A stretch of DNA of 64,000 bases from Phycisphaerae bacterium (lineage in GTDB: Bacteria; Planctomycetota; Phycisphaerae; Phycisphaerales; UBA1924): the NCBI GenBank assembly GCA_016793805.1, contig JAEUIZ010000048.1, forward strand, positions 29,889 to 93,888. Reading direction: 5' to 3'. The position numbers and the translations under genes are program-made. A model generated the notes under the pieces. That model searched no databases. It was given only the letters and a program-made list of their open reading frames with translations, and was not told the origin of the DNA. Shown in pieces: positions 47,906 to 56,471 of this stretch. Numbering within the stretch: position 1 is the first letter of the stretch; each line of letters opens with the position of its first letter.

Positions 47906-47937
47906 GCCGCGATCGTAGCGGCCGGTACACTCCCCGC

Positions 47938-49302
47938 ATGATCCCTCCGACCCTCACCGCCGCCACCTGCGCTCTCCTCCTGGCTTCCGCGTCCGCCGCC
48001 GCACCGCCCGCGCCCAAGGACGTCATGGCCGCCATCTCCCAGGACTACGTCCGCACGGCCGTCGATACCCTCGCCGCCTTCGGCACCCGCCACTCGCTCT
48101 CGGACGCCACGTCTCCGACCCGCGGCATCGGCGCCGCGCGAAACTGGCTCAAGGGCCAGTTCGAATCCTTCAACCCCCCGAGCGGCACTCTCACCGTCCA
48201 CTTCGAGGAGTTCCAACCCCCCGTCGGCGGTCGCATCGCCAAACCTGTCACCTTCGTCAACGTCGTCGCCGTCCTCCCCGGCACCATGCCCGAGTCCGCC
48301 CACCGCCGCATCTATGTCGTGGGCCACTACGACTCAATGCCCTCGGACGTGATGGACCCCGACTCCGACGCCCCCGGCGCCAACGACGACGGCTCGGGCA
48401 CGGTCGCGGTCCTGGCCATCGCCCGAGCGCTCGCCGCGACGCCGTGCGAGGCCACCGTCGTCTTCCTCTGCACCGCCGGCGAGGAGCAGGGCCTGATCGG
48501 GGCCAAGTACCACGCCGAGCAGGCCGCGGCGCGCAAGGAGTCCATCACCGCCGTTCTCAGTAACGACATCGTGGGCGACCCGTGGGGCCCCGGCGGGGAC
48601 AAGTCCCGCGCCACCCCCTACGCCATCCGCCTCTTCTCCGAGGGCATCCCTCGCAACCCGTCTGCCGCCCAACTCCAGACCATCCGCGCCCTGGCCGCCG
48701 AGTCCGACTCGCCCAGCCGTCAACTCGCCCGATACGTCGCCGAGGTCGCCGCGATCGAGGACACCGTCGTGCGCCCGATGCTGGTCTTTCGCCTCGACCG
48801 GTTCCTCCGCGGCGGGGACCACAGCGCCTTCAACGAGGCCGGGTTCGCTGCCGTGCGGTTCACCGAGGTGGACGAGGACTACCGCCACCAGCACCAGACC
48901 CCGCGCCTCGAGCCCGGCCCCGACGGGACGCCCGTGCAGTACGGCGACCTGCCCGAGCACGTCGATGCCGAGTACCTCGCCAACGTCGCACGGCTCAACG
49001 CGGCCGCGCTCGTCCACCTCGCCAACGCTCCCGCCGCACCCGCCGCCGCACGCATCATCACCGCCAAACTCGAGTACACCACCACCCTCCGCTGGTCGGC
49101 CAACCGCGAGCCCGACGTGGCCGGGTACGAGGTCGTCTGGCGGCAGACCACCGATGCCGTCTGGACAGGTGTGAAAGACGTGGGAAACGTGACGGAGGCG
49201 ACGATCGACCAGAATAAGGACAACGTGTTCTTCGGCATCCGCGCCTACGACTGCCATGGTTATCGGAGCCTGGTCGCGTTCCCCGCCGCCGCGAGGGACT
49301 AG
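47938..49302 (+). CDS. Secreted M28 metallopeptidase with FN3-like C terminus
   Basis: 454 residues. Signal peptide about 1-22. The M28 aminopeptidase domain has the zinc set VVGHYDS, GANDDGSG and CTAGEEQGL, and a later GDHSAF. The C-terminal 90 residues (from about 365: TLRWSANREPDVAGYEVVWRQ then FFGIRAYDCHGYRS) read as a fibronectin type III domain, which in this family helps binding at the surface. I chose ATG 47938. It is divergent from the prpB-like gene with only 32 nt between, so the promoters overlap. Confidence 0.9.
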   Translation: MIPPTLTAATCALLLASASAAAPPAPKDVMAAISQDYVRTAVDTLAAFGTRHSLSDATSPTRGIGAARNWLKGQFESFNPPSGTLTVHFEEFQPPVGGRIAKPVTFVNVVAVLPGTMPESAHRRIYVVGHYDSMPSDVMDPDSDAPGANDDGSGTVAVLAIARALAATPCEATVVFLCTAGEEQGLIGAKYHAEQAAARKESITAVLSNDIVGDPWGPGGDKSRATPYAIRLFSEGIPRNPSAAQLQTIRALAAESDSPSRQLARYVAEVAAIEDTVVRPMLVFRLDRFLRGGDHSAFNEAGFAAVRFTEVDEDYRHQHQTPRLEPGPDGTPVQYGDLPEHVDAEYLANVARLNAAALVHLANAPAAPAAARIITAKLEYTTTLRWSANREPDVAGYEVVWRQTTDAVWTGVKDVGNVTEATIDQNKDNVFFGIRAYDCHGYRSLVAFPAAARD

Positions 49303-49410
49303 GCGGTTCAGGCGCTTGTGATCGTGCCCGAGGCGGGCCGCGCTCGCCCCCAACGCGGCACGAACCGCGCGACCGCGACAAGAAGTTCCCCGTTTGTTTG
49401 GAAAAAAGTC

Positions 49411-49439
49411 TTTACGCCGCGGCGCTTGTCGGTTATGCT
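49411..49439 (+). promoter_or_regulatory. Candidate sigma-70 promoter of csrA
   Basis: TTTACG (4 of 6 matches to the -35 consensus), 17-nt spacer, TATGCT (4 of 6 to -10), about 70 nt upstream of the csrA ATG, preceded by an A-rich stretch (GGAAAAAAGT). Prediction from sequence alone. Confidence 0.45.
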
Positions 49440-49507
49440 GCGCCCGGTGGCTGGTGGCGGTCGTAAGCCCAGTAGTGGCAAGGGACCGCGTGGATGGGAG
49501 GCTCGTC

Positions 49508-49801
49508 ATGTTGGTCATCACGCGCAGGGAGGGCGAAGAGGTTGTGATCGGTGATCCGCACAACCCGATCGGGGTTGTCAGGATCGCTTCGATCAAGGGA
49601 GATCGCGTGCGCGTCGCGTTTGATTTCCCGCGCGCCATCGACGTGCATCGCCGCGAGGTCGCGCAGCAGATCCTCTCGGGCGCCAACGCGCCGGCCGCGA
49701 GCGACGCGCCGCCCATCGTCGTCAACGGCCATCCCGCGATCCACGCGGAGAACGGCCACTCGCTCGGCACGAACGGCACGCACGGCGCCAACGGGCACTA
49801 G
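49508..49801 (+). CDS. csrA: CsrA carbon storage regulator with extended C terminus
   Basis: 97 residues. Residues 1-60 are CsrA: LVITRREGEEVVIGD, then VRIASIKGDRVRVAFDFP and the RNA-binding strand VHRREV. CsrA binds GGA-containing hairpins in mRNA leaders and blocks or stabilises translation. The tail of about 37 residues, Asn/Gly/His/Ala-rich (repeated NGH and NGT), has no equivalent in the 61-residue E. coli protein. GGGAGG lies 6 nt before ATG 49508. The leader holds three GGA elements (near 49480-49500), allowing self-control. In other bacteria CsrA also answers to FliW, which is not seen here. Confidence 0.93.
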   Translation: MLVITRREGEEVVIGDPHNPIGVVRIASIKGDRVRVAFDFPRAIDVHRREVAQQILSGANAPAASDAPPIVVNGHPAIHAENGHSLGTNGTHGANGH

Positions 49802-49811
49802 ACGCCCGCGA

Positions 49812-50282
49812 TCACTCCGGCTTGCCCCCGCCGAAGTCGTAGACCCACGGGTCGATGGCGCGGCCGAACTCGAGCACCTCGCCCGGATTGAAGAACAGCG
49901 ACAGTTCCTTCGTCGCCGCCTCGGGGCTGTCGCTCCCGTGGATCAGGTTGAACGAGTTGGAGACCCCGAAGTCGCCACGGATCGTCCCCGGGGCAGCCTT
50001 GGACCCGAACGTCGCGCCCATCATGTTGCGGGCGATGGTGATGGCCCCGTTGCCCCGGAGCGCCAGCACCAGCACCGGCGCGCTGGTCATGAACTTCACC
50101 AGCCCGGGATAGAACGGCTTGGCCTTGTGCGCCTCGTAGTGCCGCTCCGCCAGGTCCGGCGGGATCTTCATCAACTTGCACCCGACGACCTGGAGGCCCT
50201 TGTCCTCGAAGCGAGCGAGGATTCGGCCCATGAGCCCGCGCTGCACCGCGTCGGGCTTGAGAATAATCAGCGTCGTTTCCAC
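49812..50282 (-). CDS. ndk: Nucleoside diphosphate kinase
   Basis: 156 residues from a GTG start with AGGAG about 9 nt upstream. It swaps gamma-phosphates among nucleotides. The N terminus TTLIILKPDAVQRGLMG, the GATFGSKAAPGTIRGDFG segment and the active-site His in NLIHGSDSPEAA are visible. The protein is a little longer than the usual 140-150 residues at the C terminus (AIDPWVYDFGGGKPE). Confidence 0.97.
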   Translation of the reverse strand: METTLIILKPDAVQRGLMGRILARFEDKGLQVVGCKLMKIPPDLAERHYEAHKAKPFYPGLVKFMTSAPVLVLALRGNGAITIARNMMGATFGSKAAPGTIRGDFGVSNSFNLIHGSDSPEAATKELSLFFNPGEVLEFGRAIDPWVYDFGGGKPE

Positions 50283-50459
50283 GTCAGAGGCTCCTGCCCG
50301 CGCGTCCGGCGTGTCGCCCGGCGCAACGGGCCGGAGTATAGGGGTCGTGCTCGCGGGACGTGCGGCTAGGATGGCGCCGCCGCGGGGGCGGGGGGGAGCG
50401 CGGCGTTGGGGCTCCCCGGGTCATCCGACCGATGATCTGGGTGCCGCTGGAGTGCTCGG

Positions 50460-51635
50460 ATGCCGCGCCTGCCTGTTTCCGCGTCGAGCGCGTCGACCGT
50501 CGTGATGGACGGCCGCCGCGTGGTGTCGTTCGGGGGTTGCAACTACCTGGGCCTCGCCCACGATCCCGAGGTCGCGCACGCCGCGATCGAGGCCATAGCG
50601 CGATACGGGCTGAGCACCTCGGCCTCGCGCGAGACCACCGGCAACACCCTCGAGCACGACGACCTCGAGCGCGAGGTGGCCGCGTTCGTCGGGCTTCCCG
50701 CCGCCGTCGTCGTGCCCGACGGGTACTCCGCCAATCTCGCCGCGGCCCAGGCGCTCGCGCCCGAGCATCCCGTGGCCCTGCTCGATCGGCGGGCGCACCG
50801 GAGCATGCGCGACGCCGCCGCCGCCGCCGCCATGCGCGCCGTCGAGTTCGACCATCGCGACGCCTCCTCGGCCCGTGCCGCGCTGGAATCGCTCGGCCCG
50901 ACCGCCGGCGCCGCGGTCTTCACCGATGGCGTCTTCGCCACCGACGGGGGCGTGGCGCCCGTGGGCCAGTTGCTCGCCGCCCTGCGACCGGGGCTCGACT
51001 CGCTGGTCGTCGATGACTGCCACGGCCTCGGGGTCATGGGACCGGGCGGACGCGGGACGCTCGCGGCGCTGGGCATCCGGCACGATCGCGTCGTGCTCAC
51101 CTCCACGCTCGCCAAGGGGATCGGGTGCCACGGGGGCATCGTCGCGGGAACGCGGGCGCTGGCCGAGGCCGTGCGCTCCCGGTCCAGCGCGTACATCTGC
51201 ACGACCCCGACATCGCCGGCGGTGATCGCGGGCGCACGGGCCGCGGTGCGAGTCCTCGCGGCGTGCCCCGAGCGCGTCGATCGCCTCCGCGCCAACGCCG
51301 CCCGGCTGACCGACGCGATCCGCGCCGCAGGGCTCGCGGTGCAGGATTGGCCCACGCCGATCCGCGCGTTCGTGATCGCCGACCCCTCCGGCCGGCCCGA
51401 CCCGGCCGCGATGCGCGTCGCGCACACGCGCCTCCTCGAACGCGGGTATCTCGCGCCGCTCATCACCTATCCCGGCGGGCCCTGGCCGCTCTACTTCCGC
51501 CTCTCCATCACCAGCGAGCACCGCCGCGAGCAGATCGAGGGCCTGGGCGAAGCGATGGCGGAGGTCGTGGCGAGCGTCGCGCCGCCCGCGGTCGTCGGGC
51601 GAGGACCCGAGACGCCCGCGCGACTCACGGCATAG
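50460..51635 (+). CDS. BioF-like PLP-dependent acyltransferase
   Basis: 391 residues of the alpha-oxoamine synthase family, which joins an amino acid with an acyl-CoA. FGGCNYLGLAHDPEV, SASRETTGNTLEHDDLE and the lysine that holds PLP in TSTLAKGIGCHGG are visible, with DDCHGLGVMG as the PLP-stacking segment. The family includes BioF (biotin), Kbl (threonine breakdown) and related long-chain enzymes; the biotin operon is not next to it, so I leave the substrate open. TGGAG lies about 9 nt before the ATG. An MFS exporter gene starts 54 nt downstream. Confidence 0.85.
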   Translation: MPRLPVSASSASTVVMDGRRVVSFGGCNYLGLAHDPEVAHAAIEAIARYGLSTSASRETTGNTLEHDDLEREVAAFVGLPAAVVVPDGYSANLAAAQALAPEHPVALLDRRAHRSMRDAAAAAAMRAVEFDHRDASSARAALESLGPTAGAAVFTDGVFATDGGVAPVGQLLAALRPGLDSLVVDDCHGLGVMGPGGRGTLAALGIRHDRVVLTSTLAKGIGCHGGIVAGTRALAEAVRSRSSAYICTTPTSPAVIAGARAAVRVLAACPERVDRLRANAARLTDAIRAAGLAVQDWPTPIRAFVIADPSGRPDPAAMRVAHTRLLERGYLAPLITYPGGPWPLYFRLSITSEHRREQIEGLGEAMAEVVASVAPPAVVGRGPETPARLTA

Positions 51636-51689
51636 CCGGTTCGCACGCCGCCGGGGAAACCACGGGCAGGGGGGGCCAACAATCCGCCC

Positions 51690-53021
51690 ATGCGCCAGCC
51701 CGCCGTCCGCTTCATCTTCATCACGCTGTTGCTCGACGTGCTCGGGTTCGGGCTGCTGATCCCCGTCGCGCCGCGGCTGGTAATGAGCCTTCAAGGACAC
51801 GTCGCGCCCGTGGCCGCCGGCCCGACCGCGGGCGCGCGGACCGTGGACGAGCGGCCGCACGGCACGCCAACGACGCCCGCCGCCGCCCCGCACGGCGCGA
51901 CGCCGGCGGGAACGTCGGCAGAGGGCGAGGCCGCGCCGATCGTTGGGCTGCTCGCGAGCCTCTACGCGGTGATGCTGTTCGTCTGCGCGCCGATTCTCGG
52001 GGCGCTCTCGGACCACTTCGGGCGGAGGCCCGTGCTGCTCGTGTCGCTGTTCGGGTCGGCGCTCGACTACATCGCCATGGCGCTGGCGCCGACGCTGTGG
52101 TGGCTCTTCATCACGAGGGCGCTCAATGGCCTGTCGGGCGCGAGCATGACCGCCGCGAACGCCTACATCGCCGACGTGACGCCCCCGGAGAAGCGCGCGG
52201 CAGGGTTCGGGATGGCCGGGGCCGCGTTCGGGCTGGGGTTCGTGCTCGGGCCGCTCATCGGGGGCGCGCTGGGCGAACTCGACATCCGCTACCCGTTCTA
52301 TGCCGCCGCGGCGCTCACGCTCGCCAACTGGTGCTACGGGCTGTTCGTCCTGCCCGAATCGCTGCCGAAGGAACGGCGGACGCGGCTGACGTTCGCACGC
52401 ACCAATCCGCTGGGCGTGTTCCGACACCTGGGGTCGTACCCGGTCGTCGCCGGGCTGGCCGGGGCGCTGTTCCTCCTGAACGTCGCGCAGTTCGCGCTGC
52501 ACGCGACCTGGGTGCTGTATACCTCGCACCGCTTCGGGTGGTCCCCGATGGACGTCGCGCTCTCGCTGTTTGCGGTCGGGCTCGGGTCGGCGCTGGTGCA
52601 GGCCGGGCTGGCGCGGCACGTGGTCAAGCAGTTCGGGGAGCGGGCATCGCTGCTGGCCGGGATCGCGATGGGCGTGGGCGCGTTCACCGTCTATGGGCTG
52701 GCGACGGAGGGGTGGATGATCTACGTCGGGGTGGCGATCGGGTCGCTCGGGGGGATCGCGATGCCGGCGGCGCAGTCGATCATCACCCGATCGGTCAAGC
52801 CGACGGAGCAGGGACAGGTGCAGGGGGCGCTGACGGGGCTCCAGAGCGTGGCGAACATCGTCGGGCCGCTGGTGGGGAGCGCGATCTTCCGGTACACGGC
52901 GTCCGGGGCCGGGAAGGTGTACCTGCCCGGGGCGGTCTACCTGATGGGTGCGGGGCTGTCGGTGGTTGGGGCGCTGGTGGCGTGGCGGGTGCTGTCGCGG
53001 TTCGGGGCGCGCGCGGGGTAG
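51690..53021 (+). CDS. MFS transporter, TetA-like drug-exporter family
   Basis: 443 residues with 12 predicted membrane helices. The major facilitator motif A is present (GALSDHFGRRPVLL), as is a C-terminal half typical of TetA-like DHA1 exporters (GMAGAAFGLGFVLGPLIGG). A 50-residue hydrophilic Ala/Pro/Thr/His-rich insertion (about 33-83) between helices 1 and 2 is unusual. Substrate unknown. The stop is 5 nt before the parS-like palindrome. Confidence 0.88.
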   Translation: MRQPAVRFIFITLLLDVLGFGLLIPVAPRLVMSLQGHVAPVAAGPTAGARTVDERPHGTPTTPAAAPHGATPAGTSAEGEAAPIVGLLASLYAVMLFVCAPILGALSDHFGRRPVLLVSLFGSALDYIAMALAPTLWWLFITRALNGLSGASMTAANAYIADVTPPEKRAAGFGMAGAAFGLGFVLGPLIGGALGELDIRYPFYAAAALTLANWCYGLFVLPESLPKERRTRLTFARTNPLGVFRHLGSYPVVAGLAGALFLLNVAQFALHATWVLYTSHRFGWSPMDVALSLFAVGLGSALVQAGLARHVVKQFGERASLLAGIAMGVGAFTVYGLATEGWMIYVGVAIGSLGGIAMPAAQSIITRSVKPTEQGQVQGALTGLQSVANIVGPLVGSAIFRYTASGAGKVYLPGAVYLMGAGLSVVGALVAWRVLSRFGARAG

Positions 53022-53026
53022 CGGAG

Positions 53027-53042
53027 TGTTCCACGTGGAACA
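53027..53042. other. Putative parS site (ParB binding, chromosome segregation)
   Basis: TGTTCCACGTGGAACA, a perfect 16-bp palindrome. It matches the bacterial chromosomal parS pattern TGTT(T/C)CACGTG(A/G)AACA and is the form common in Pseudomonas. It lies between the MFS stop and the E2 gene. In known systems parS sites cluster near the replication origin and load ParB, which organises origin segregation. I find only one copy by eye in the window and no parA or parB gene. Confidence 0.8.
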
Positions 53043-53052
53043 GTCCTGAAAC

Positions 53053-53129
53053 GTGCGCGCGCCGGTGGCCGGTCACGAACGTGCGCGCGCGGGTGGACGG
53101 ACGCGGGTGCGTGCGCGCCGGTGGTCAGG
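53053..53129. repeat. Three short direct repeats next to the parS-like site
   Basis: Copies of a GC-rich unit resembling GTGCGCGCGCCGGTGGCCGG start at 53053, 53081 and 53111, about 28-30 bp apart. The third overlaps the end of the E2 gene. They may be replication-slippage products or a spreading or binding array near parS. Function unknown. Confidence 0.4.
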
Positions 53130-54561
53130 CGCGGGCCGGGCCGAGGAGGGGCTCGGGGTCCTGGAGGAGTTCGATGATTCGTGCGAGTGCGAGTGCGGCG
53201 GTGGCGCCGTCGACGACGCGGTGGTCGCAGGCGAGGCTGAGGGGGAGGAGGTTGCCGATGGCGAAGGCGGGGCCGCCGGAGGTCTGGCGGATGACGGGGG
53301 CCTGGCGTCCTCGACCGACGGCGAGGATGGCGGCCTCTGGGTAGTTGATGATGGGAGTGGCGAAGCGGCCGGCGTGGCTCCCGACGTTGCTGATGGTGAA
53401 GGTGGACCCGAGGAGGGAATCTCGCGGGATGGAGCGGTCGCGAGCGGCCTTGGAGAGGCGAGCGATCTCGCGGCCGATTTCGAGGACGCCGAGGGCGTCG
53501 CAATCGCGGATGACGGGGACCATGAGGCCGGAGTCGGTGTCGGTGGCGATGCCGAGGTGGACGGCGCGGTGCTGGACGATGGCGGCGTCGTAGGCGTTGT
53601 CGTCGGGTTTCTCGTCGACGGTGGCGTTCATGGCGCGGAACTCGGGTGAGGTGAGGACGCGGCAGACGGCGGAGGCGACGAAGGGGAGGAAGGAGACCTT
53701 CTCGCCGCTGGCGGCGGCGAGTTTGCGGCGGAGGGAGTCGAGGGCGGAGACGTCGGCCTCGTCCATGACGTTGAAGTGGACGGCCTGGTTGACGGACTCG
53801 CGGAGGCGGTTGGCGATGGTTCGGCGCACGCCGCGGAAGGGGATGCGGACGGCGTCGGCGCCATCGGGGAGCGAGGGTGCCGCGGGGCGAGGCGCGGCGG
53901 GCGCGGCGGCGGGGCGAGGCGCGGGCTTGGGGGCTGGGCGAGCGGCGGGAGGGGGAGTGGAGGCTGGGGTAGTGGAGCGAGAGGAAGGCGAGGCGGCGGC
54001 GCGGACGTCGCGTTCGAGGACGCGGCCCCCGATGCCGGTGCCGATGACGGTGTTGATGTCGATGCCGAGGTCGCGCGCGATACGGCGGACGGCGGGAGTG
54101 GCGAGGGCCTTGCCGGGTTCGGCGGAGACGCCTGCGGCGGCGGCGCTCATGTTGCCGACGACGGTTCCGGCGTCTTCGGAGCGGGGCTCGGCGTCGTTCT
54201 TGGAGCCATTGTCCTTGGCGTGCTTGGCGGCGGTGGCCGAGGTTGCGGCGCTGGAGGTTGCGGCGCTGGAGGTTGCGGCGCTGGAGGCGGGCGCGGCGTT
54301 TGTGTCGCCGACGTAGGTGACGAGGGGGTTGCCGACGTGGAGGATCTCGCCGGGGTTGCCGTGGAGAGCGGCGATGACGCCGTCGCGTGGGCTGGCGACC
54401 TCGCAGAGGGCCTTGTCGGTCTCGAACTCGGCGAGGGTCTCGCCCTCTTTGACGTGCTGGCCGACCTGGACCTTCCAGGAGACGAGTTCGCCCTCGTGGA
54501 CGCCCTCGCCGAGGTCTGGGAGGATGAAATCGTTGGGATTTGCGGGCTTCGCGTGGGCCAT
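53125..54561 (-). CDS. Dihydrolipoamide acyltransferase (E2) of a 2-oxoacid dehydrogenase
   Basis: 478 residues: lipoyl domain (about 10-85, Lys50 in FETDKALCEV), Ala/Ser/Thr linker, peripheral-subunit-binding domain (ATPAVRRIARDLGID, about 140-175), second Ala/Pro linker, catalytic domain with His447 in ACDHRVVDGA. It passes the acyl group from E1 to CoA. E1 and E3 are not in the window, so pyruvate, 2-oxoglutarate or branched-chain type is open; the sequence IPFRGVRRTIANRL is compatible with the branched-chain/pyruvate group. ATG 54561 is supported by GAGG about 7 nt upstream; 54585 is an alternative. Confidence 0.9.
   Translation of the reverse strand: MAHAKPANPNDFILPDLGEGVHEGELVSWKVQVGQHVKEGETLAEFETDKALCEVASPRDGVIAALHGNPGEILHVGNPLVTYVGDTNAAPASSAATSSAATSSAATSATAAKHAKDNGSKNDAEPRSEDAGTVVGNMSAAAAGVSAEPGKALATPAVRRIARDLGIDINTVIGTGIGGRVLERDVRAAASPSSRSTTPASTPPPAARPAPKPAPRPAAAPAAPRPAAPSLPDGADAVRIPFRGVRRTIANRLRESVNQAVHFNVMDEADVSALDSLRRKLAAASGEKVSFLPFVASAVCRVLTSPEFRAMNATVDEKPDDNAYDAAIVQHRAVHLGIATDTDSGLMVPVIRDCDALGVLEIGREIARLSKAARDRSIPRDSLLGSTFTISNVGSHAGRFATPIINYPEAAILAVGRGRQAPVIRQTSGGPAFAIGNLLPLSLACDHRVVDGATAALALARIIELLQDPEPLLGPARA
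54241..54285 (-). repeat. 15-bp tandem repeat in the E2 linker
   Basis: Three identical copies of GGTTGCGGCGCTGGA (plus-strand reading), encoding Ala/Ser/Thr-rich units between the lipoyl and peripheral-binding domains. Flexible linkers of this kind expand easily. Confidence 0.85.
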
Positions 54562-54716
54562 GGGAATCCTCGATGGAAGGGTCATTCTAACCGGGTGGGG
54601 GGTGGGGAGGGCGATGTCGGTGGCAAGGGCGGGAGTGAGAAAGTCGGCGTCGCGAGAGTGGTTCTTCGCCCGGGCGGGACGCCCGTGTCGCGGGTGATCG
54701 GCCTCTATGCTGACCT

Positions 54717-56438
54717 ATGGCCATTCTCATCGATCGATCGACGCGGGTTCTGGTTCAGGGGATCACGGGGCGCGAGGGGCAGGCGCGGACGCGTCTGATG
54801 CTGGACTATGGCACGCGCGTCGTCGGGGGCGTAACGCCGGGGAAGGCGGGGCAGGCCGTGCTGGGCGTGCCGGTGTTCGATTCGGCGGCGGAGGCGATGT
54901 CGCGGCTGAAGTCGGACCCTTCGGTGGGGGGGATTGATGCGTCGGTGTTGTTCGTGCCAGCGGGGGCGGTGAAGGACGCGGCGCTGGACGCGATCGGGGC
55001 TGGGGTGCCGCTGGTGGTGCTGGTGGCGGATCGTGTGCCGGTGTGGGACGCGATGGCGATCGCGAGCGCGGCGAGGGCGCGCGGGGCGAGATTTGTGGGC
55101 CCGAACACGCTGGGGATTGCGAGCCCTGGGAAGGCGGTGATCGGGATGATCGGGGGGCGGGCGGAGAGCGCGCGGGAGTGGTTCAAGCCGCCGAGGCCGA
55201 CGGGGGTAGGGGTGATCAGCCGGTCGGGCGGGATGTCGTCGAGCACGGCGTACTACCTGGGTCAGGCGGGGGTGCGGATCAGTTCGATCGTGCATGTGGG
55301 TGGCGACGCGGTGCTGGGGCTGCGCGTGCCGGAGGTGGCGCTGATGTTTGAGGAGGACGCGGAGACGGACGCGATCGCGGTGTTCGGGGAGATCGGGGGG
55401 TCGCAGGAGGAGGATTTGGCGGAGTTGATGCGGGCCGGGCGGGTGAGGAAGCCGGTGGTGGCGTATGTGGGAGGGAAGGCGGCGAAGGCTGGGACGCGGT
55501 TCAGCCACGCGGGAGCGATCATCGAGGGGACGCGCGGGACGCACGCGGGGAAGGTGGCGGCGTTGCGGGAGGCCGGGGCGGTGGTGGTGGAGTCGTTCGG
55601 GGAGTTGCCGGAGGCGGTGGTGGGGGTGTTGCGAGGACGTGGGTCGAGGTCGCTGATGACGGAGGCGGAGCGGAAGGCGGTGTGGACGACGGGGATCACG
55701 CGGATCGAGCCGAACAAGGTGGCGGTGCGTGGCCGAGACATCGCGGAGTTGATGGGGCGGACGAGTTTCGGAGCGGCGGTGTACCTGATCCTGACGGGGC
55801 GGATGCCGGATGAGCGGGTGGGGCGGTTGATGGACGCGATCCTGGTGTCGAGCATCGACCACGGGGCGACGCCGCCGAGTTGCCTGGCGGCGCGGACGGT
55901 GGCGAGCACCGGGGCGAGTTTGAGCGCGAGCGTGGCGGCGGGGATCTCGTCGATCAACCGGCACCACGGGGGCGCGATCGAGGACTGCGCGCGGTTTCTG
56001 GGGGGACTGATCGCGACGGCGCGGTCGAGCGGTCGCACGCGAGACGAGGTGGCCGCGGCGGAGGTGGGTCGGATCAAGGCGACGGGGGAGCGGATCAGCG
56101 GATTCGGGCACCGGATTCACACGAAGGACCCGAGGACGGGTCGGCTGTTCGAGTTGGCGGCGGAGGCGGGGCTGGACGAGGCGCGGGGCGAGCACATCGC
56201 GGCGGCGCGGGCGGTGGAACGTGCGTTCGCGGCGATCGGGCGGCCGTTGCCGATCAACGTGGACGGAGCGATCGGGGCGATCCTGGCGGACTTGGGGGTT
56301 GAGCCGCGGGTGTTCAACGGGGTCTTCATGATCGCGCGGGTGCCGGGGCTGGTGGCGCACGTGGTGGAGGAGCAGACGCGGGAGAGGCCGATGCGTCGGA
56401 TCGACCCAGTGAACCACGCGTACGACGGCCCGATGTGA
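54717..56438 (+). CDS. ATP-citrate lyase alpha-like: succinyl-CoA synthetase alpha plus citryl-CoA lyase domain
   Basis: 573 residues. The first 295 residues match succinyl-CoA synthetase alpha (SucD): VLVQGITGREGQA, FVGPNTLGIASPG, VISRSGGMSSS and FSHAGAIIEG with phospho-His264. The rest is citrate-synthase-like, with SFGAAVYLILTGRMP, ISSINRHHGG and ISGFGHRIHTKDPRTG. This fused layout is that of the AclA subunit of ATP-citrate lyase, which normally pairs with AclB (a SucC-like subunit). No AclB gene is adjacent, so it may pair with an unlinked partner or have another CoA-ligase/lyase role. Ribosome site weak. It diverges from the E2 gene. Confidence 0.82.
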   Translation: MAILIDRSTRVLVQGITGREGQARTRLMLDYGTRVVGGVTPGKAGQAVLGVPVFDSAAEAMSRLKSDPSVGGIDASVLFVPAGAVKDAALDAIGAGVPLVVLVADRVPVWDAMAIASAARARGARFVGPNTLGIASPGKAVIGMIGGRAESAREWFKPPRPTGVGVISRSGGMSSSTAYYLGQAGVRISSIVHVGGDAVLGLRVPEVALMFEEDAETDAIAVFGEIGGSQEEDLAELMRAGRVRKPVVAYVGGKAAKAGTRFSHAGAIIEGTRGTHAGKVAALREAGAVVVESFGELPEAVVGVLRGRGSRSLMTEAERKAVWTTGITRIEPNKVAVRGRDIAELMGRTSFGAAVYLILTGRMPDERVGRLMDAILVSSIDHGATPPSCLAARTVASTGASLSASVAAGISSINRHHGGAIEDCARFLGGLIATARSSGRTRDEVAAAEVGRIKATGERISGFGHRIHTKDPRTGRLFELAAEAGLDEARGEHIAAARAVERAFAAIGRPLPINVDGAIGAILADLGVEPRVFNGVFMIARVPGLVAHVVEEQTRERPMRRIDPVNHAYDGPM

Positions 56439-56471
56439 TGTTGGTGGCGGGCGGTCGGGAGGGCGCGGAGA

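Noticed and set aside
54241..54285. Tandem 15-bp repeat as a CRISPR or VNTR array
   Set aside because: No spacers; it encodes the Ala/Ser linker of E2 in frame.
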